Source: an uncultured Lachnospiraceae bacterium (lineage in GTDB: Bacteria; Bacillota; Clostridia; Lachnospirales; Lachnospiraceae). From it: a stretch of DNA of 28,522 bases. The stretch is taken from positions 4,077-32,598 of the forward strand of contig CAJTYN010000014.1 in the NCBI GenBank assembly GCA_910584115.1, written 5' to 3'. Position numbers and translations under genes: made by a program. The notes under the pieces are model-generated. The model saw nothing but the letters and a program-made list of their open reading frames with translations, had not been told where the DNA came from and did no database searches. Shown in pieces: positions 1 to 8,085 of the stretch; position 1 is the first letter of the stretch; each line of letters opens with the position of its first letter.

Positions 1-2287
1 TCCCGGCCTGGGCGCTGGCTTTTTCGGCGGTCTGGGCCGCTTCCTGGTACGCGCGCCGTGCCGCCTCCAGCTCTTCCCTGTCCGGGACTTCCTCCTGGAT
101 CTGCGCCGGGTGCGGGTGGTGGGTGGCGCCGCACACCGGGCAGGCCGCGCCCTCTTCAAGTCCCTGGGCCAGGATCCCCGCCTGCCCGCTCAGGAAGGCC
201 CTCTCAAGCCTGGCGGCGGCTGTCCTTAAGGCTTCCGCCTGGTCCTGGGCTTTTTGGTATGCGGCCTGCTCTCTCGTCAGGTCTCCCTGGAGATCGCCAT
301 AGTCTTCCGCTTCTTTTATAAATGTCTCTGCTCTTGCCTGGCGGTCTTCTTCCCGGGCTTTTTGGCGGAGCAGTCTTTCTCTTTCCTCCCCTGCTCCTTC
401 CAGGGAGGCTTTCTCTCTTTTCAGATCCTGCAGGTCTTTTTCGATGGCCTGGTATCTGTTGTCCGCCGACTCTCTTTCTCTTCGGAGCTTTTCCAAGCGG
501 AGCTGTGCCTCCTGGATCTGGCTGTTTTTCTGATCCAGGTCGTCGTAAGCGGGCATCTCCTGGGCCAGTATGGTGAGCTGTGTCCGGATCTGGTCCCGGC
601 GGGGACTCTCCTCCTCTTTTCGGAATGTCTGCTCCCGCCGGGCGAGCGTGCTTTCAGTCTCCTGCTGCTGCCGGCAGGCCTCCTCCAGCTCTTCGCAGAG
701 TTTTTCGTGCTCTTCGGCCTTTTCTCTTTCCTGGGACAGACGGAGCTTCTGTTCTCCTGCACGGGAGAGTGTCCCGCTTTCTTCCTTGAGGATCTCCAGA
801 CGGCGGCGCGTCTCTTCCTCCGCGCTGTATGTTCCATCCAGGGCCTCCCGGATCTCGGCCAGTTCTTTTTCCAGCTGCATCATCTCCCTGCCGGATCCGT
901 CCAGTACATCGTAGTCCGGCATCTCCCTTTTCAGGAGCGCGATCTGTTCCTGGAGGTCGTCCTGTCTGCCTTTTTTTGCCGTCTCCGCCTCGTAGACGTC
1001 TTTGGCGCGCGTCAATTGGCGCGTCTTTTCCCGCTCTTGGAGGCGGGCCGTCTCCAGATCCCGGCAAAGTTTCTCTTCCCGCCAGGCCCGTTCTCTCTCG
1101 CCGCAGAGCCTCTCCCTGTGTTCTCCCGCATCTGACAGGGCCTGCCGCTCCTCTTTCTCCGCATCCAGGTCCCGCCGCAGTCCTTCCGCTTCCTGTGTTC
1201 TCAGCCGCCGTTTCTCCTGGGCGTCCTCTATGTCCGCGGTCAGTCTTTCCACCGCTTTTTTGATCTCATCCAGCCGCTCGTACTCGGGCAGCTCCCGTTC
1301 CAGGATGGCTGTCTGTCTTTTGATCTCCTCCTGCCGGATCTCTTTTTCCTGTTCTTTTTCAAATGCCTGTTCCAGACGCTTTAGCCGCGCGTCATGATCC
1401 GCCGCCTCCTGCCGGGCTTTTTCCAGGTCCTCGCGGGCTTTCTCCTGTTCCCCGGCCCTTCCGATGCGCTCATTGATCTCCGCCAGCTCCCGGTCCAGGG
1501 CCGCCAGTCTTTCCCCCAGGTCTTCTTCCGCCTGACGATCTGCCGCCGCCAGCTCTTCGATCAGAGCGACTGTCTCTATTATAGGAAGTTTCCCGTCACG
1601 GGCCCTCTCCGCCTCGGGGTAAAGGATGTCCTCCTCGGCGCAGCGGATCTGCCGGATGTACTGCTGCACGCTCTTTTGGGCGTCCTCGCAGGCTCTGCGG
1701 GCCTCGTTTGCCTGGTCTTTGATCCTCTCCTGGAGCGTCTCGTACCCTTTCGTGTGAAAAAGCTCCCGGAAGATCTTCTGCCGCCCGCCGGTATCCGCCA
1801 GGAGCATCCGCCGAAAATCCCCCTGGGCCAGCATGACGATCTGTGAAAACTGTTCCCTGTCGATCCTCAGGATCTCCACGATGGCCCTGTCCACGTTCGT
1901 TTTCCCCGTGACCACCCGCTGCTCATCCTGATCATGCAGCTCTGCATCCGCCTTCTCCTCGATCGTACCCCTGCCCCGTTTTTTCGGGCGTATATAGCGG
2001 GGATTCCGCCTGATGACATACCGCTTTTTGCCATGGGAAAATGTCAGCTCCACCTCGGTGGGCGTCTCCGGCAGGGCGTATTGGGAGCGGAGCATGGCCG
2101 CGCCCCGGCTCTTCCCGCTGGCCTCCCCATACAGGGCGAAGGTGATCGCGTCGAAGATCGTGGTCTTCCCCGCCCCAGTATCCCCTGTGATCAGGTACAG
2201 CCCGCTGCTGCCCAGGCTCTCCATATCCAGTTCCATCCGGCCCGCATAAGGCCCGAACGCCGACAGCATGAGTCTCAACGGCCTCAT
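1..2287 (-). CDS. sbcC: SbcC, ATPase subunit of the SbcCD nuclease (3' part beyond the window)
   Basis: This is the Rad50-like ATPase that works with SbcD to open and cut hairpins and blocked DNA ends. I translated 762 uninterrupted codons by hand. The Walker A motif GDTGAGKT is at residues 35-42, and a Q-loop-like LAQGDF lies near residue 155. A very charged coiled-coil arm (E, K, R, Q) leads to the zinc hook CPVCGATHHP, whose first Cys is residue 716. The returning arm, signature and Walker B motifs lie off the left edge, so the gene is partial only because of the window. The start ATG (2287-2285) overlaps the sbcD stop as ATGA, indicating translational coupling. The arm before the hook is long; I recall the E. 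coli SbcC (about 1,050 residues in total) hook near residue 500. It contains 122-123-residue repeats, described separately. Identity is very secure. Confidence 0.96.
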   Translation of the reverse strand, partial: MRPLRLMLSAFGPYAGRMELDMESLGSSGLYLITGDTGAGKTTIFDAITFALYGEASGKSRGAAMLRSQYALPETPTEVELTFSHGKKRYVIRRNPRYIRPKKRGRGTIEEKADAELHDQDEQRVVTGKTNVDRAIVEILRIDREQFSQIVMLAQGDFRRMLLADTGGRQKIFRELFHTKGYETLQERIKDQANEARRACEDAQKSVQQYIRQIRCAEEDILYPEAERARDGKLPIIETVALIEELAAADRQAEEDLGERLAALDRELAEINERIGRAGEQEKAREDLEKARQEAADHDARLKRLEQAFEKEQEKEIRQEEIKRQTAILERELPEYERLDEIKKAVERLTADIEDAQEKRRLRTQEAEGLRRDLDAEKEERQALSDAGEHRERLCGERERAWREEKLCRDLETARLQEREKTRQLTRAKDVYEAETAKKGRQDDLQEQIALLKREMPDYDVLDGSGREMMQLEKELAEIREALDGTYSAEEETRRRLEILKEESGTLSRAGEQKLRLSQEREKAEEHEKLCEELEEACRQQQETESTLARREQTFRKEEESPRRDQIRTQLTILAQEMPAYDDLDQKNSQIQEAQLRLEKLRRERESADNRYQAIEKDLQDLKREKASLEGAGEERERLLRQKAREEDRQARAETFIKEAEDYGDLQGDLTREQAAYQKAQDQAEALRTAAARLERAFLSGQAGILAQGLEEGAACPVCGATHHPHPAQIQEEVPDREELEAARRAYQEAAQTAEKASAQAG
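390..1460 (-). repeat. Tandem ~123-codon repeats inside the SbcC coiled coil
   Basis: Two markers recur at fixed spacing in the SbcC arm. The tripeptide AGE (within GRAGEQ, SDAGEH, SRAGEQ and EGAGEE) begins at residues 278, 387, 510 and 632, giving steps of 109, 123 and 122. A motif of the form (L/M)-P-x-Y-x-x-L-D (LPEYERLD, MPDYDVLD, MPAYDDLD) has its Tyr at residues 336, 459 and 581, giving steps of 123 and 122. The shorter first step is explained by a 14-residue gap just after the first GEQ. Two independent markers with the same period argue for segmental duplication of the coiled coil and not for low-complexity chance. All positions are from my own translation. Confidence 0.8.
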
Positions 2288-3420
2288 ATATCCTCCTCCC
2301 AGATCTTTTCGATCGCTCCTGCCACGAACGCTTCCTGCTCCTCATTCATATCCCGGTCATTCTGCAGACGGTAAAAATCCCGGACCAATTCGAGCGGCGT
2401 CTTCTCTTTCACCGTTTCCCCGCCAGCGATCTCCTGGCCTTCCCTGGTCCGCCGGTTGTCATAACGCAGTTCCATCAGATGGGGATAGATCACGCGCAGC
2501 TTGCTCACCACGTCCAGCACGTCTTCCTCGTCGGTGAGGATGACACGCAGATGGTCTTCCACCGCCGTTCCCTCGTAATTTTCTTTCGCGGTCAGTTCCG
2601 CGTACGTGCCTTTGATCTCCCGCATCTCATGCAGCGGCGTCAGTTCCCGGGTCCGGATCCCAAGAGTGCCCTTTTTCCCCAGCTCAAGCACCGTCACCGA
2701 TTTACGGTGCCGCATCTCCGAAAAGGAGTATTTAAGGGGCGTGCCGCAGTAGCGGATGCTCTCCCTTCCCACATGCTGGGGGCCGTGGATATGCCCCAGG
2801 GCCACATAGTCAAATGCTTCAAAGACCGACGCGTCCACGTTGTCCGCCCCGCCCACCACGATCTCCTCCGACTCCGTGCGCACGGCCCCGGTGACGAACT
2901 GGTGGGTGAGCAGGATGTTCCGCTGTGTCTCCCGGACTTCCATATGCGCCACCGCCGTGCGGACGGCATCCGTATAAGATCCGATCTCCTCTTCTGGAAA
3001 TATGGCGCGCACATGGGCTGGTCTGATGAACGGGAGCATGTAGATATTGACAGGCCCGTACGCATCTTCCACAGACACCGGCCGCACGGTCCCGTCGTAA
3101 ACAGGCGCGATATGGATCCCGCTGTACGCGATCAGCTCCGCCGCGAAAGCCAGCCGCTCCGGCGAATCGTGGTTGCCGCTGATGATGAACACCTGCACCT
3201 GCGCCCGGACGAGTCTTTTCAGAAAGTCGTCAAAAAGCCCCATGGCTTCCACTGACGGGATCGGACGGTCGTAGACATCCCCCGCGATCAGGACGGCATC
3301 CGGCCGCTCCTCCTCCACGATCTGAAGGATCTGCTGTAAAATGTGCCGCTGGTCCCCGATCATGGAAAATCCGTTGAGCCGTTTTCCCAGATGCAGATCC
3401 GACAGATGTATGCATTTCAT
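2284..3420 (-). CDS. sbcD: SbcD, metallophosphoesterase nuclease subunit of SbcCD
   Basis: This is the Mre11-like Mn-dependent nuclease subunit, 378 residues. The metallophosphoesterase signature is complete: SDLHLG (D8, H10), AGDVYDR (D48), SGNHDS (N83, H84), LTHQF (H173) and LGHIHG (H210, H212). The C-terminal third is the usual SbcC-binding capping region. The reading frame is open further upstream, but MKCIHLSDLH is the natural start. Its ATG at 3420-3418 follows an AAAGGGG ribosome binding site and overlaps the stop of the upstream radical-SAM gene as ATGA. The stop in turn overlaps the sbcC start. Linkage to sbcC is the normal arrangement; linkage to the STM4011-type gene upstream is not one I know. 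Confidence 0.97.
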   Translation of the reverse strand: MKCIHLSDLHLGKRLNGFSMIGDQRHILQQILQIVEEERPDAVLIAGDVYDRPIPSVEAMGLFDDFLKRLVRAQVQVFIISGNHDSPERLAFAAELIAYSGIHIAPVYDGTVRPVSVEDAYGPVNIYMLPFIRPAHVRAIFPEEEIGSYTDAVRTAVAHMEVRETQRNILLTHQFVTGAVRTESEEIVVGGADNVDASVFEAFDYVALGHIHGPQHVGRESIRYCGTPLKYSFSEMRHRKSVTVLELGKKGTLGIRTRELTPLHEMREIKGTYAELTAKENYEGTAVEDHLRVILTDEEDVLDVVSKLRVIYPHLMELRYDNRRTREGQEIAGGETVKEKTPLELVRDFYRLQNDRDMNEEQEAFVAGAIEKIWEEDI

Positions 3421-4937
3421 CCGTTTTCCCCTTTCTTTTGATCTGGAGCATGTGCAAAAAGCCCCAGCATGCCCCGGTCTTCTTCCTGATCCCCGGCCGC
3501 CGCTGCCTCCGAGAGGCCGATCCCCATCCACTCGCAGAGGAGGACGACTCCCCGCGCCTTATCCGCCTGCGCCGAGACGATCTGCATACAGGCGCCCTCC
3601 AGAAAATACCGGAGAGACTCCCGGCATGCCTCCGGCACAGACGCCCAGACCTCCGCGGCTTCCCCCGCCTCCCAGGACCGACGGCGGGAACGCAGCAGCG
3701 TGATCTTATAGATCCGCCCTTCATTCCGATAGACCAGGATCCTAAAAGCCCCTCCCGATAAAAAAGGATCCGCCGCCCGGTCGTACCAGGACTGGACCTC
3801 ATCCGCAAGATAGATAAACTCCTCCCGCAGTCCCGCCGCCCCTCTCAGCCGCAGATGGGCGCCCCCCGCGAAGATCCCGCCTGTGAACAGATGTACGATC
3901 TGGCCGCATCGTTTCAGGACCTCTCCATAAGGGAGCGTCGTGGCGAAGAATAAGGCCGTCCCTTCCCGGAAAAGCGCCGCAAGCCCCGCCCTAGTATGGG
4001 CCGGGATCCGCCCGCCGACGCGCAGGGTGCCTTCGATATCCAAAAAAGCGGCCTTCGGACGGCAGGGGATCCGAAACAGAGGATGCGCCCCGTACAAGAG
4101 CGGGAGCAGCGGATCTTGCCGCCCCCCGTACGCCAGATAACAGGAACATCTGCGGCGCCGGCAGTCCAGCACGGGCAGCGGCCCTTCCCATGTATACCAA
4201 TCGATCCCATAGGAAGGACTGAGGCTGCAGGCGCGCACGTTCCCGTCCGCCTCCACGAACAGACGCCCCTGGCACCGGGCCGCCTCGCCGGGCGGATACG
4301 CCGACTCCAGTTCAAAATACGGATCCAGCTCCAGGATCCTCTCCCGCTCCTCCCGGGTATACGGACGTTTCAGGCCGTCCATCTTGTTGATCCAGAGAGG
4401 GATCCCCTCCGGCAGGGCATCTTTCAGCCGTCGGATCACATCCAGATCTTCCGGCACACCCACCGCACCCACGCTGAGGAGGATCCCCTCCTCTTTGACT
4501 GCGGCGCATTTTTGGGCAAATATCTCCACAGAGACCATTTCCGGGTGGAACGTGGCCCAGAGACGCAGCTTCCCTGTATCGCCGCCTTTTTTCCGAAAGA
4601 TCCCCAGCGCCTCCTCCACCGAAAAGCTCAGGTTCGTCTGCGCCCCCGCAGCATCCATCCAGTCCCATCGGCTGATCTTTGCCAGCCCCTCCCAATACCA
4701 GAGATGGAGCAGCGCCTCCCCATAGGGGACGACCATCAGCGCGCGGACGCCCCATGCACGGGCACGCCCCGGCAGACTCTCGATGAAGCGCTGCCACTGG
4801 ATCTCATCCCGTTCCAGCTCTTTTTCCGAGTCTCTATGTTTAGAAAAAGGGCAGTAGGAACAGCTGTAGTTACAGCTTTTCAGACTGCCCCTGTACAGGA
4901 TCGTATCCGTCGTACCGTTCATATCCTTCATATCCAT
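3417..4937 (-). CDS. STM4011-family radical SAM protein fused to a HAD phosphatase domain
   Basis: A 506-residue two-domain protein. Residues 1 to about 270 are a radical SAM enzyme: the CNYSCSYC motif (C22, C26, C29) would hold the [4Fe-4S]-SAM cluster, and C222, C237, C259, C264 and C266 look like SPASM/twitch-type auxiliary-cluster ligands. Residues about 295-500 are a HAD fold: motif I DIEGT (D300, with Glu at 302 where most phosphatases have Asp), motif II Thr at FATT (333-334), motif III Lys near 460, and motif IV AGDQEED (D483, D487), arranged as in Cof-type HADs. I recognise the first part as the family named after Salmonella STM4011; function and substrate are unknown. The start at 4937 has GGGAGG upstream and gives a 68-nt overlap with the STM4012 gene. 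The stop overlaps sbcD as ATGA. The family call rests on neighbours as well as motifs. Confidence 0.85.
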   Translation of the reverse strand: MDMKDMNGTTDTILYRGSLKSCNYSCSYCPFSKHRDSEKELERDEIQWQRFIESLPGRARAWGVRALMVVPYGEALLHLWYWEGLAKISRWDWMDAAGAQTNLSFSVEEALGIFRKKGGDTGKLRLWATFHPEMVSVEIFAQKCAAVKEEGILLSVGAVGVPEDLDVIRRLKDALPEGIPLWINKMDGLKRPYTREERERILELDPYFELESAYPPGEAARCQGRLFVEADGNVRACSLSPSYGIDWYTWEGPLPVLDCRRRRCSCYLAYGGRQDPLLPLLYGAHPLFRIPCRPKAAFLDIEGTLRVGGRIPAHTRAGLAALFREGTALFFATTLPYGEVLKRCGQIVHLFTGGIFAGGAHLRLRGAAGLREEFIYLADEVQSWYDRAADPFLSGGAFRILVYRNEGRIYKITLLRSRRRSWEAGEAAEVWASVPEACRESLRYFLEGACMQIVSAQADKARGVVLLCEWMGIGLSEAAAAGDQEEDRGMLGLFAHAPDQKKGENG

Positions 4938-6249
4938 GCTCCGCCTCCCACCGCGCCATCCGCGCCCTCACATCCCGAGAGATCAGCTGCGGCCCCAGAT
5001 AGTCGGAGAGTCCCATCCCCTCCTCTGTCATCGTCAGAAATGCTCCCTGCTCTCTGACAAGACCTTTTTCCAGCCATGTCCGCAACACGGGCAGATCCTC
5101 CAACACCCCGCCAGAAAACCGCCTCCGGTACTGCTCTAGCGAAAGTCCCGGGCAGATGAACAGATGCCGGATGACATACCGCCGCCGCTCCTCTTCCTCC
5201 GTGAGGAAGATACCATGGATGACGGCCGTATGATCCGCTGTCTCTTCGAATCGCCTGATCTGCTCCAGACAAGCCGCCTGGGTGATCGCATACGGCGCGC
5301 AAAAATGCAGATCTCCCACATAGCTGCGCCCTCCGCAGCCCAACGCCAGCGACGCGGACGCCCCGCATTCCCCGGCCTGCCGCCCGCCCCGGCGCACGAA
5401 ACGCCGCATGGAATCCTGCCGGAACCCTTCAGAACACAGGAATCCGCGCGCCTCCTGGTATTGCCTGTACGCGCCCTGCGGATCTAAGACCATCCCTTCT
5501 TTAAGCTTCCTCTCAAGCCCGGCCCCGTGCTTGACGTACAGAGGATAGATGAACAGCTCCTCCGGATCATAGGCCACCGCCTCTTTCAGCGTGCGCAAAA
5601 AAGACTCCACCGTCTGCCCCGGGATCCCGTAGATAAAGTCCAGGTTCACACAGGGAAAGTCATATCCTTTCAAAAGCTCCAGCGCCTCCCTGGCCCGGCC
5701 TGCGCTGTGCTGCCGCCAGAGGACCTGCAGCTCCCGGTCGGAAAAGCTCTGGATCCCCATGCTGACCCGTGTCACCCGCGCCGCTCTCAATAGATCCAGT
5801 TTCTCCCGGGTCGTCTGGTTCGGCGCCGTCTCCACGACGATCGTCCGATCCGGCCGGAAGCGGATGCCTCCCTCCACCATGGCAAAGACCCGCTCCAACT
5901 GGCGCTCTTCCAGAAAGAGCGGCGTGCCGCCCCCCATGGTAAAGTCCGCAAACGCCGCTTTTTCAAGCTTTAGCGCCTCGCTATACTGCAAAAGCTGACG
6001 TTCCACCGCGTCCAGATACCGTTCCACGTCCGCCGCCCCCTGCCCGATGACTGAAAAGAGATCACAGTATCCACATTTTGTCTGACAAAAAGGAAGATGG
6101 AGATAAAGACCCAGGTCTGATCCCTGGGCCGCGAGAACCCCCGCATGATCCGCGAGGGACACCCCGTAAAGCCGCCCATACGCCGTCTTGTGGGGATAGC
6201 TGTACATGTATTGGATATAAGGATCGATCATCATTTCCTCTATGCTCAT
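4870..6249 (-). CDS. STM4012-family radical SAM protein (HemN-like)
   Basis: A 459-residue radical SAM enzyme with the architecture of HemN/HemW-type proteins. The cluster motif CQTKCGYC supplies C55, C59 and C62. It is followed by the glycine-rich MGGGTP (105-110), RVSMGIQSF (161-169) and NLDFIYGIPGQ (202-212), which in HemN relatives line the SAM and substrate site. The C-terminal part, near ICPGLSLEQY and the stretch after it, resembles the HemN winged-helix cap. Its place between STM4013- and STM4011-type genes identifies the family; the reaction is unknown. The start ATG overlaps the upstream stop as ATGA. An ATG six codons further in (M7), behind GAGG, is an alternative. The Tyr-rich tail is encoded by a 9-bp repeat that overlaps the next gene. 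Not a plausible coproporphyrinogen dehydrogenase in this context. Confidence 0.87.
   Translation of the reverse strand: MSIEEMMIDPYIQYMYSYPHKTAYGRLYGVSLADHAGVLAAQGSDLGLYLHLPFCQTKCGYCDLFSVIGQGAADVERYLDAVERQLLQYSEALKLEKAAFADFTMGGGTPLFLEERQLERVFAMVEGGIRFRPDRTIVVETAPNQTTREKLDLLRAARVTRVSMGIQSFSDRELQVLWRQHSAGRAREALELLKGYDFPCVNLDFIYGIPGQTVESFLRTLKEAVAYDPEELFIYPLYVKHGAGLERKLKEGMVLDPQGAYRQYQEARGFLCSEGFRQDSMRRFVRRGGRQAGECGASASLALGCGGRSYVGDLHFCAPYAITQAACLEQIRRFEETADHTAVIHGIFLTEEEERRRYVIRHLFICPGLSLEQYRRRFSGGVLEDLPVLRTWLEKGLVREQGAFLTMTEEGMGLSDYLGPQLISRDVRARMARWEAEHGYEGYERYDGYDPVQGQSEKL
4900..4935 (-). repeat. Four 9-bp tandem units in the STM4012/STM4011 overlap
   Basis: Read on the minus strand, the units are GGATATGAA, GGATATGAA, CGGTACGAC and GGATACGAT. 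In the frame of the HemN-like gene they encode the tail GYEGYERYDGYD. In the frame of the downstream radical SAM-HAD gene they follow the start codon and supply two further in-frame ATGs. A 9-bp unit keeps both frames intact whatever the copy number. Confidence 0.75.
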
Positions 6250-7073
6250 AACATGAAATGTTTATAAGGAACAGTCAGCACCGCGGGATGGTTGATGCCG
6301 TGGGACCAGCAGCCGTCTTCCCCGTAGCAGGTCCCGTGGTCGGAACAGCAGATGACGAAGGCGCCGCCCCGCAGCCGCTTCCACCCGTCGAACAGACGGC
6401 CCAACTGCCCGTCCACATACCGCAGCGCAGCTCTGTGGCTCTCCAGGTCGTCTCGCACGGCCCCCTCCAGATAAAAATGGTTTGGTTCATGGATGGCATC
6501 CACATTGAGATAGAGAAAGATCGGACGGCGATCCTTTACGGCCCCGGCCTTTTTCAGGATAAAGTCCACCTGGTTTTTCGTACTCTCTCTGACCGGACAG
6601 GCGAATGAGGGGTTCCAGTAGCTCTTCTGGAAATATCCGGGAAAGACCTTCCCCATCTCCGAGCGTTTATCAAAAAAAGCCACCCCGCCCACACACCAGG
6701 TCTCGTACCCCTCTTTTTCCAGCCCCTCCATGATCGTCCGCCCCTCAAATCCGTAAGAACCTTCTGGGACCTTGCGCCGCAACCCGATATGATGGGGGTA
6801 AAAGAGGAGCTCCCTCTCGGCCAGCCTCTTTGTCTCGAAACCGCAGGGCAGAAACCCCGCAAACATGGCCTGATGGGAAGGATAGGTAAAATTCCCGGGC
6901 GCCTGGCATTTCTTCCATGGCCCGTACCCATCCAGCACCGGCGTCCCTCCCTCCTGTGACTCCAGGATGGCCGCGTCATAGCGCAACGTATCCAGACAGA
7001 TGAATAAGATATCGCAGACCCCCACGATCTTTCTCATGTCTGCCGAAGGCTCTGATGCCCCTGGCTCTCTCAT
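6246..7073 (-). CDS. STM4013-family hydrolase (alkaline phosphatase/sulfatase superfamily)
   Basis: A 275-residue soluble member of the alkaline phosphatase superfamily. DILFICLDTLRYD (from residue 21) carries the metal-binding Asp pair region around D28. FTYPSHQAMFAG (from 62) is the nucleophile segment: Thr63 sits where sulfatases have the Cys or Ser of C/S-x-P-S-R. SDHGTCYGE and HGINHP near the C-terminus supply the remaining metal ligands. A Thr nucleophile points to phosphate- or phosphodiester-type chemistry and away from sulfate-ester cleavage (inference). No signal peptide or membrane segment is visible, so it should act in the cytoplasm with its neighbours. The start at 7073 has GGGAGG nine bases upstream. 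It follows the ATP-grasp gene by one base and overlaps the next gene by four. Substrate unknown. Confidence 0.86.
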   Translation of the reverse strand: MREPGASEPSADMRKIVGVCDILFICLDTLRYDAAILESQEGGTPVLDGYGPWKKCQAPGNFTYPSHQAMFAGFLPCGFETKRLAERELLFYPHHIGLRRKVPEGSYGFEGRTIMEGLEKEGYETWCVGGVAFFDKRSEMGKVFPGYFQKSYWNPSFACPVRESTKNQVDFILKKAGAVKDRRPIFLYLNVDAIHEPNHFYLEGAVRDDLESHRAALRYVDGQLGRLFDGWKRLRGGAFVICCSDHGTCYGEDGCWSHGINHPAVLTVPYKHFML

Positions 7074-7074
7074 C

Positions 7075-8085
7075 TTACATCCCTCCCATCAACTCCACCT
7101 GATGGCGGTAGATCCGATTTCCCCCGCAGATATCCTGATAGATCAGGTCGCCCTGACCGTTCATCTCGATCACCCGCGGGCGCAGGCTCCCCCTCTCCAG
7201 CAGGATGTCGATACCCGCGCTCAAAAGGCCCGGAAAACACGCCATCGACTTTTGACAGATCTCTACGACGGCCTCCGTCACCTCCCGGGGCAGCCCCAGC
7301 TCATCTGCCGGGAGGGGCCGGCCATCCAGATGCAGGTTCGTGATCGGACTCTTGGAGAGCCGCGCCAGCATCACGTCTGCTCTCCCGTCCTGCATGACCA
7401 CCCGCAGATCGTATGAAAAACCCTTGTATCCGGCCTTGGCATACCAGCGCTCCTCCACATGGTCCAGCCTCAAGAGCCCGTCCAGCAGCCTGCATACCGC
7501 CTCTTTTTCGGAAGACTTCCTAAGCCGTTTCGTGTTGACCAGACGCCCCGTCTGCGGGTCTTCGGCTGCGCAGGTATAGAGGATCATCTCCCCGCTGCCC
7601 GGCCGGATCCGCAGCGCGGCTGTCCCGGCGGCCCCGGAACCCCAGCGGGGCTTGATGAATACTTGAGATACGCGCTGTTCCCTCATCCGCCAGAGCAGAT
7701 GCGCCGTCTCCCTGGCCGGATCTGCCTCCGATCCATCCAGGGACTCCGTGACCGGGATCCCTGCCTGACGGAGCCTTTCCTTGCATTTCTTTTTGTCCAG
7801 CAGCTCCAGGATCGTCTCCGGCGGGTTCAGGAAACGGATACCGCAGCTTTTGCCCAGCCGGGCCAGCCCCCGCAGGTCCTCCTGGTATCCGCGTATATAC
7901 CCTGCCATTTCTTCCAGGCCGCAGAAGGACCAGACAGGCGGATCGATCTTCATGATCCCGCCCGTGGGGACCCACTGCTGCCCCCATGCCCATAAACGGC
8001 AGGGGACCCCGGCCTCGGCGGCCGCTTTCTGAAGATAAGCCGCCCGCTTCGTCCCAGGATCCCCCAGCAGAGTGATCCGGCTCAC
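7075..8085 (-). CDS. STM4014-family ATP-grasp protein
   Basis: A 336-residue ATP-grasp enzyme; such enzymes activate a carboxylate as acyl phosphate and join it to an amine or thiol. Visible elements are VFIKPRWGSGAAG (142-154, with K145 as the ATP-phosphate lysine followed by the glycine-rich loop), SYDLRVV (D226, R228), AGIDILLE (D293) and VIEMNGQGD (E307, N309), the last two being metal ligands. The N-terminal 90 residues resemble a pre-ATP-grasp domain. A similar pairing of ATP-grasp and radical SAM enzymes occurs in peptide and natural-product maturation, but no precursor peptide was found here. The start is GTG, overlapping the upstream stop as GTGA, so expression probably depends on translation of the leucine-rich-repeat gene. 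Confidence 0.88.
   Translation of the reverse strand: MSRITLLGDPGTKRAAYLQKAAAEAGVPCRLWAWGQQWVPTGGIMKIDPPVWSFCGLEEMAGYIRGYQEDLRGLARLGKSCGIRFLNPPETILELLDKKKCKERLRQAGIPVTESLDGSEADPARETAHLLWRMREQRVSQVFIKPRWGSGAAGTAALRIRPGSGEMILYTCAAEDPQTGRLVNTKRLRKSSEKEAVCRLLDGLLRLDHVEERWYAKAGYKGFSYDLRVVMQDGRADVMLARLSKSPITNLHLDGRPLPADELGLPREVTEAVVEICQKSMACFPGLLSAGIDILLERGSLRPRVIEMNGQGDLIYQDICGGNRIYRHQVELMGGM

Noticed and set aside
254..1135. Long plus-strand open frame opposite sbcC
   Set aside because: It is the complement of the SbcC coiled coil, which has a continuous frame with zinc hook and repeats; the plus frame gives a Leu/Phe-rich sequence with no ribosome binding site or family resemblance.
3996..5057. 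353-codon plus-strand open frame
   Set aside because: It lies opposite two radical SAM genes with intact motifs and is a by-product of GC-rich codon usage.
4870..6249. Annotation as oxygen-independent coproporphyrinogen III oxidase (HemN)
   Set aside because: The fold is HemN-like, but the gene sits in an STM4011-4015 set and no other haem gene is present; the HemN name would be an over-call.
6246..7073. Annotation as sulfatase
   Set aside because: The formylglycine-type C/S-x-P-S-R nucleophile motif is absent; the site reads T-Y-P-S-H.
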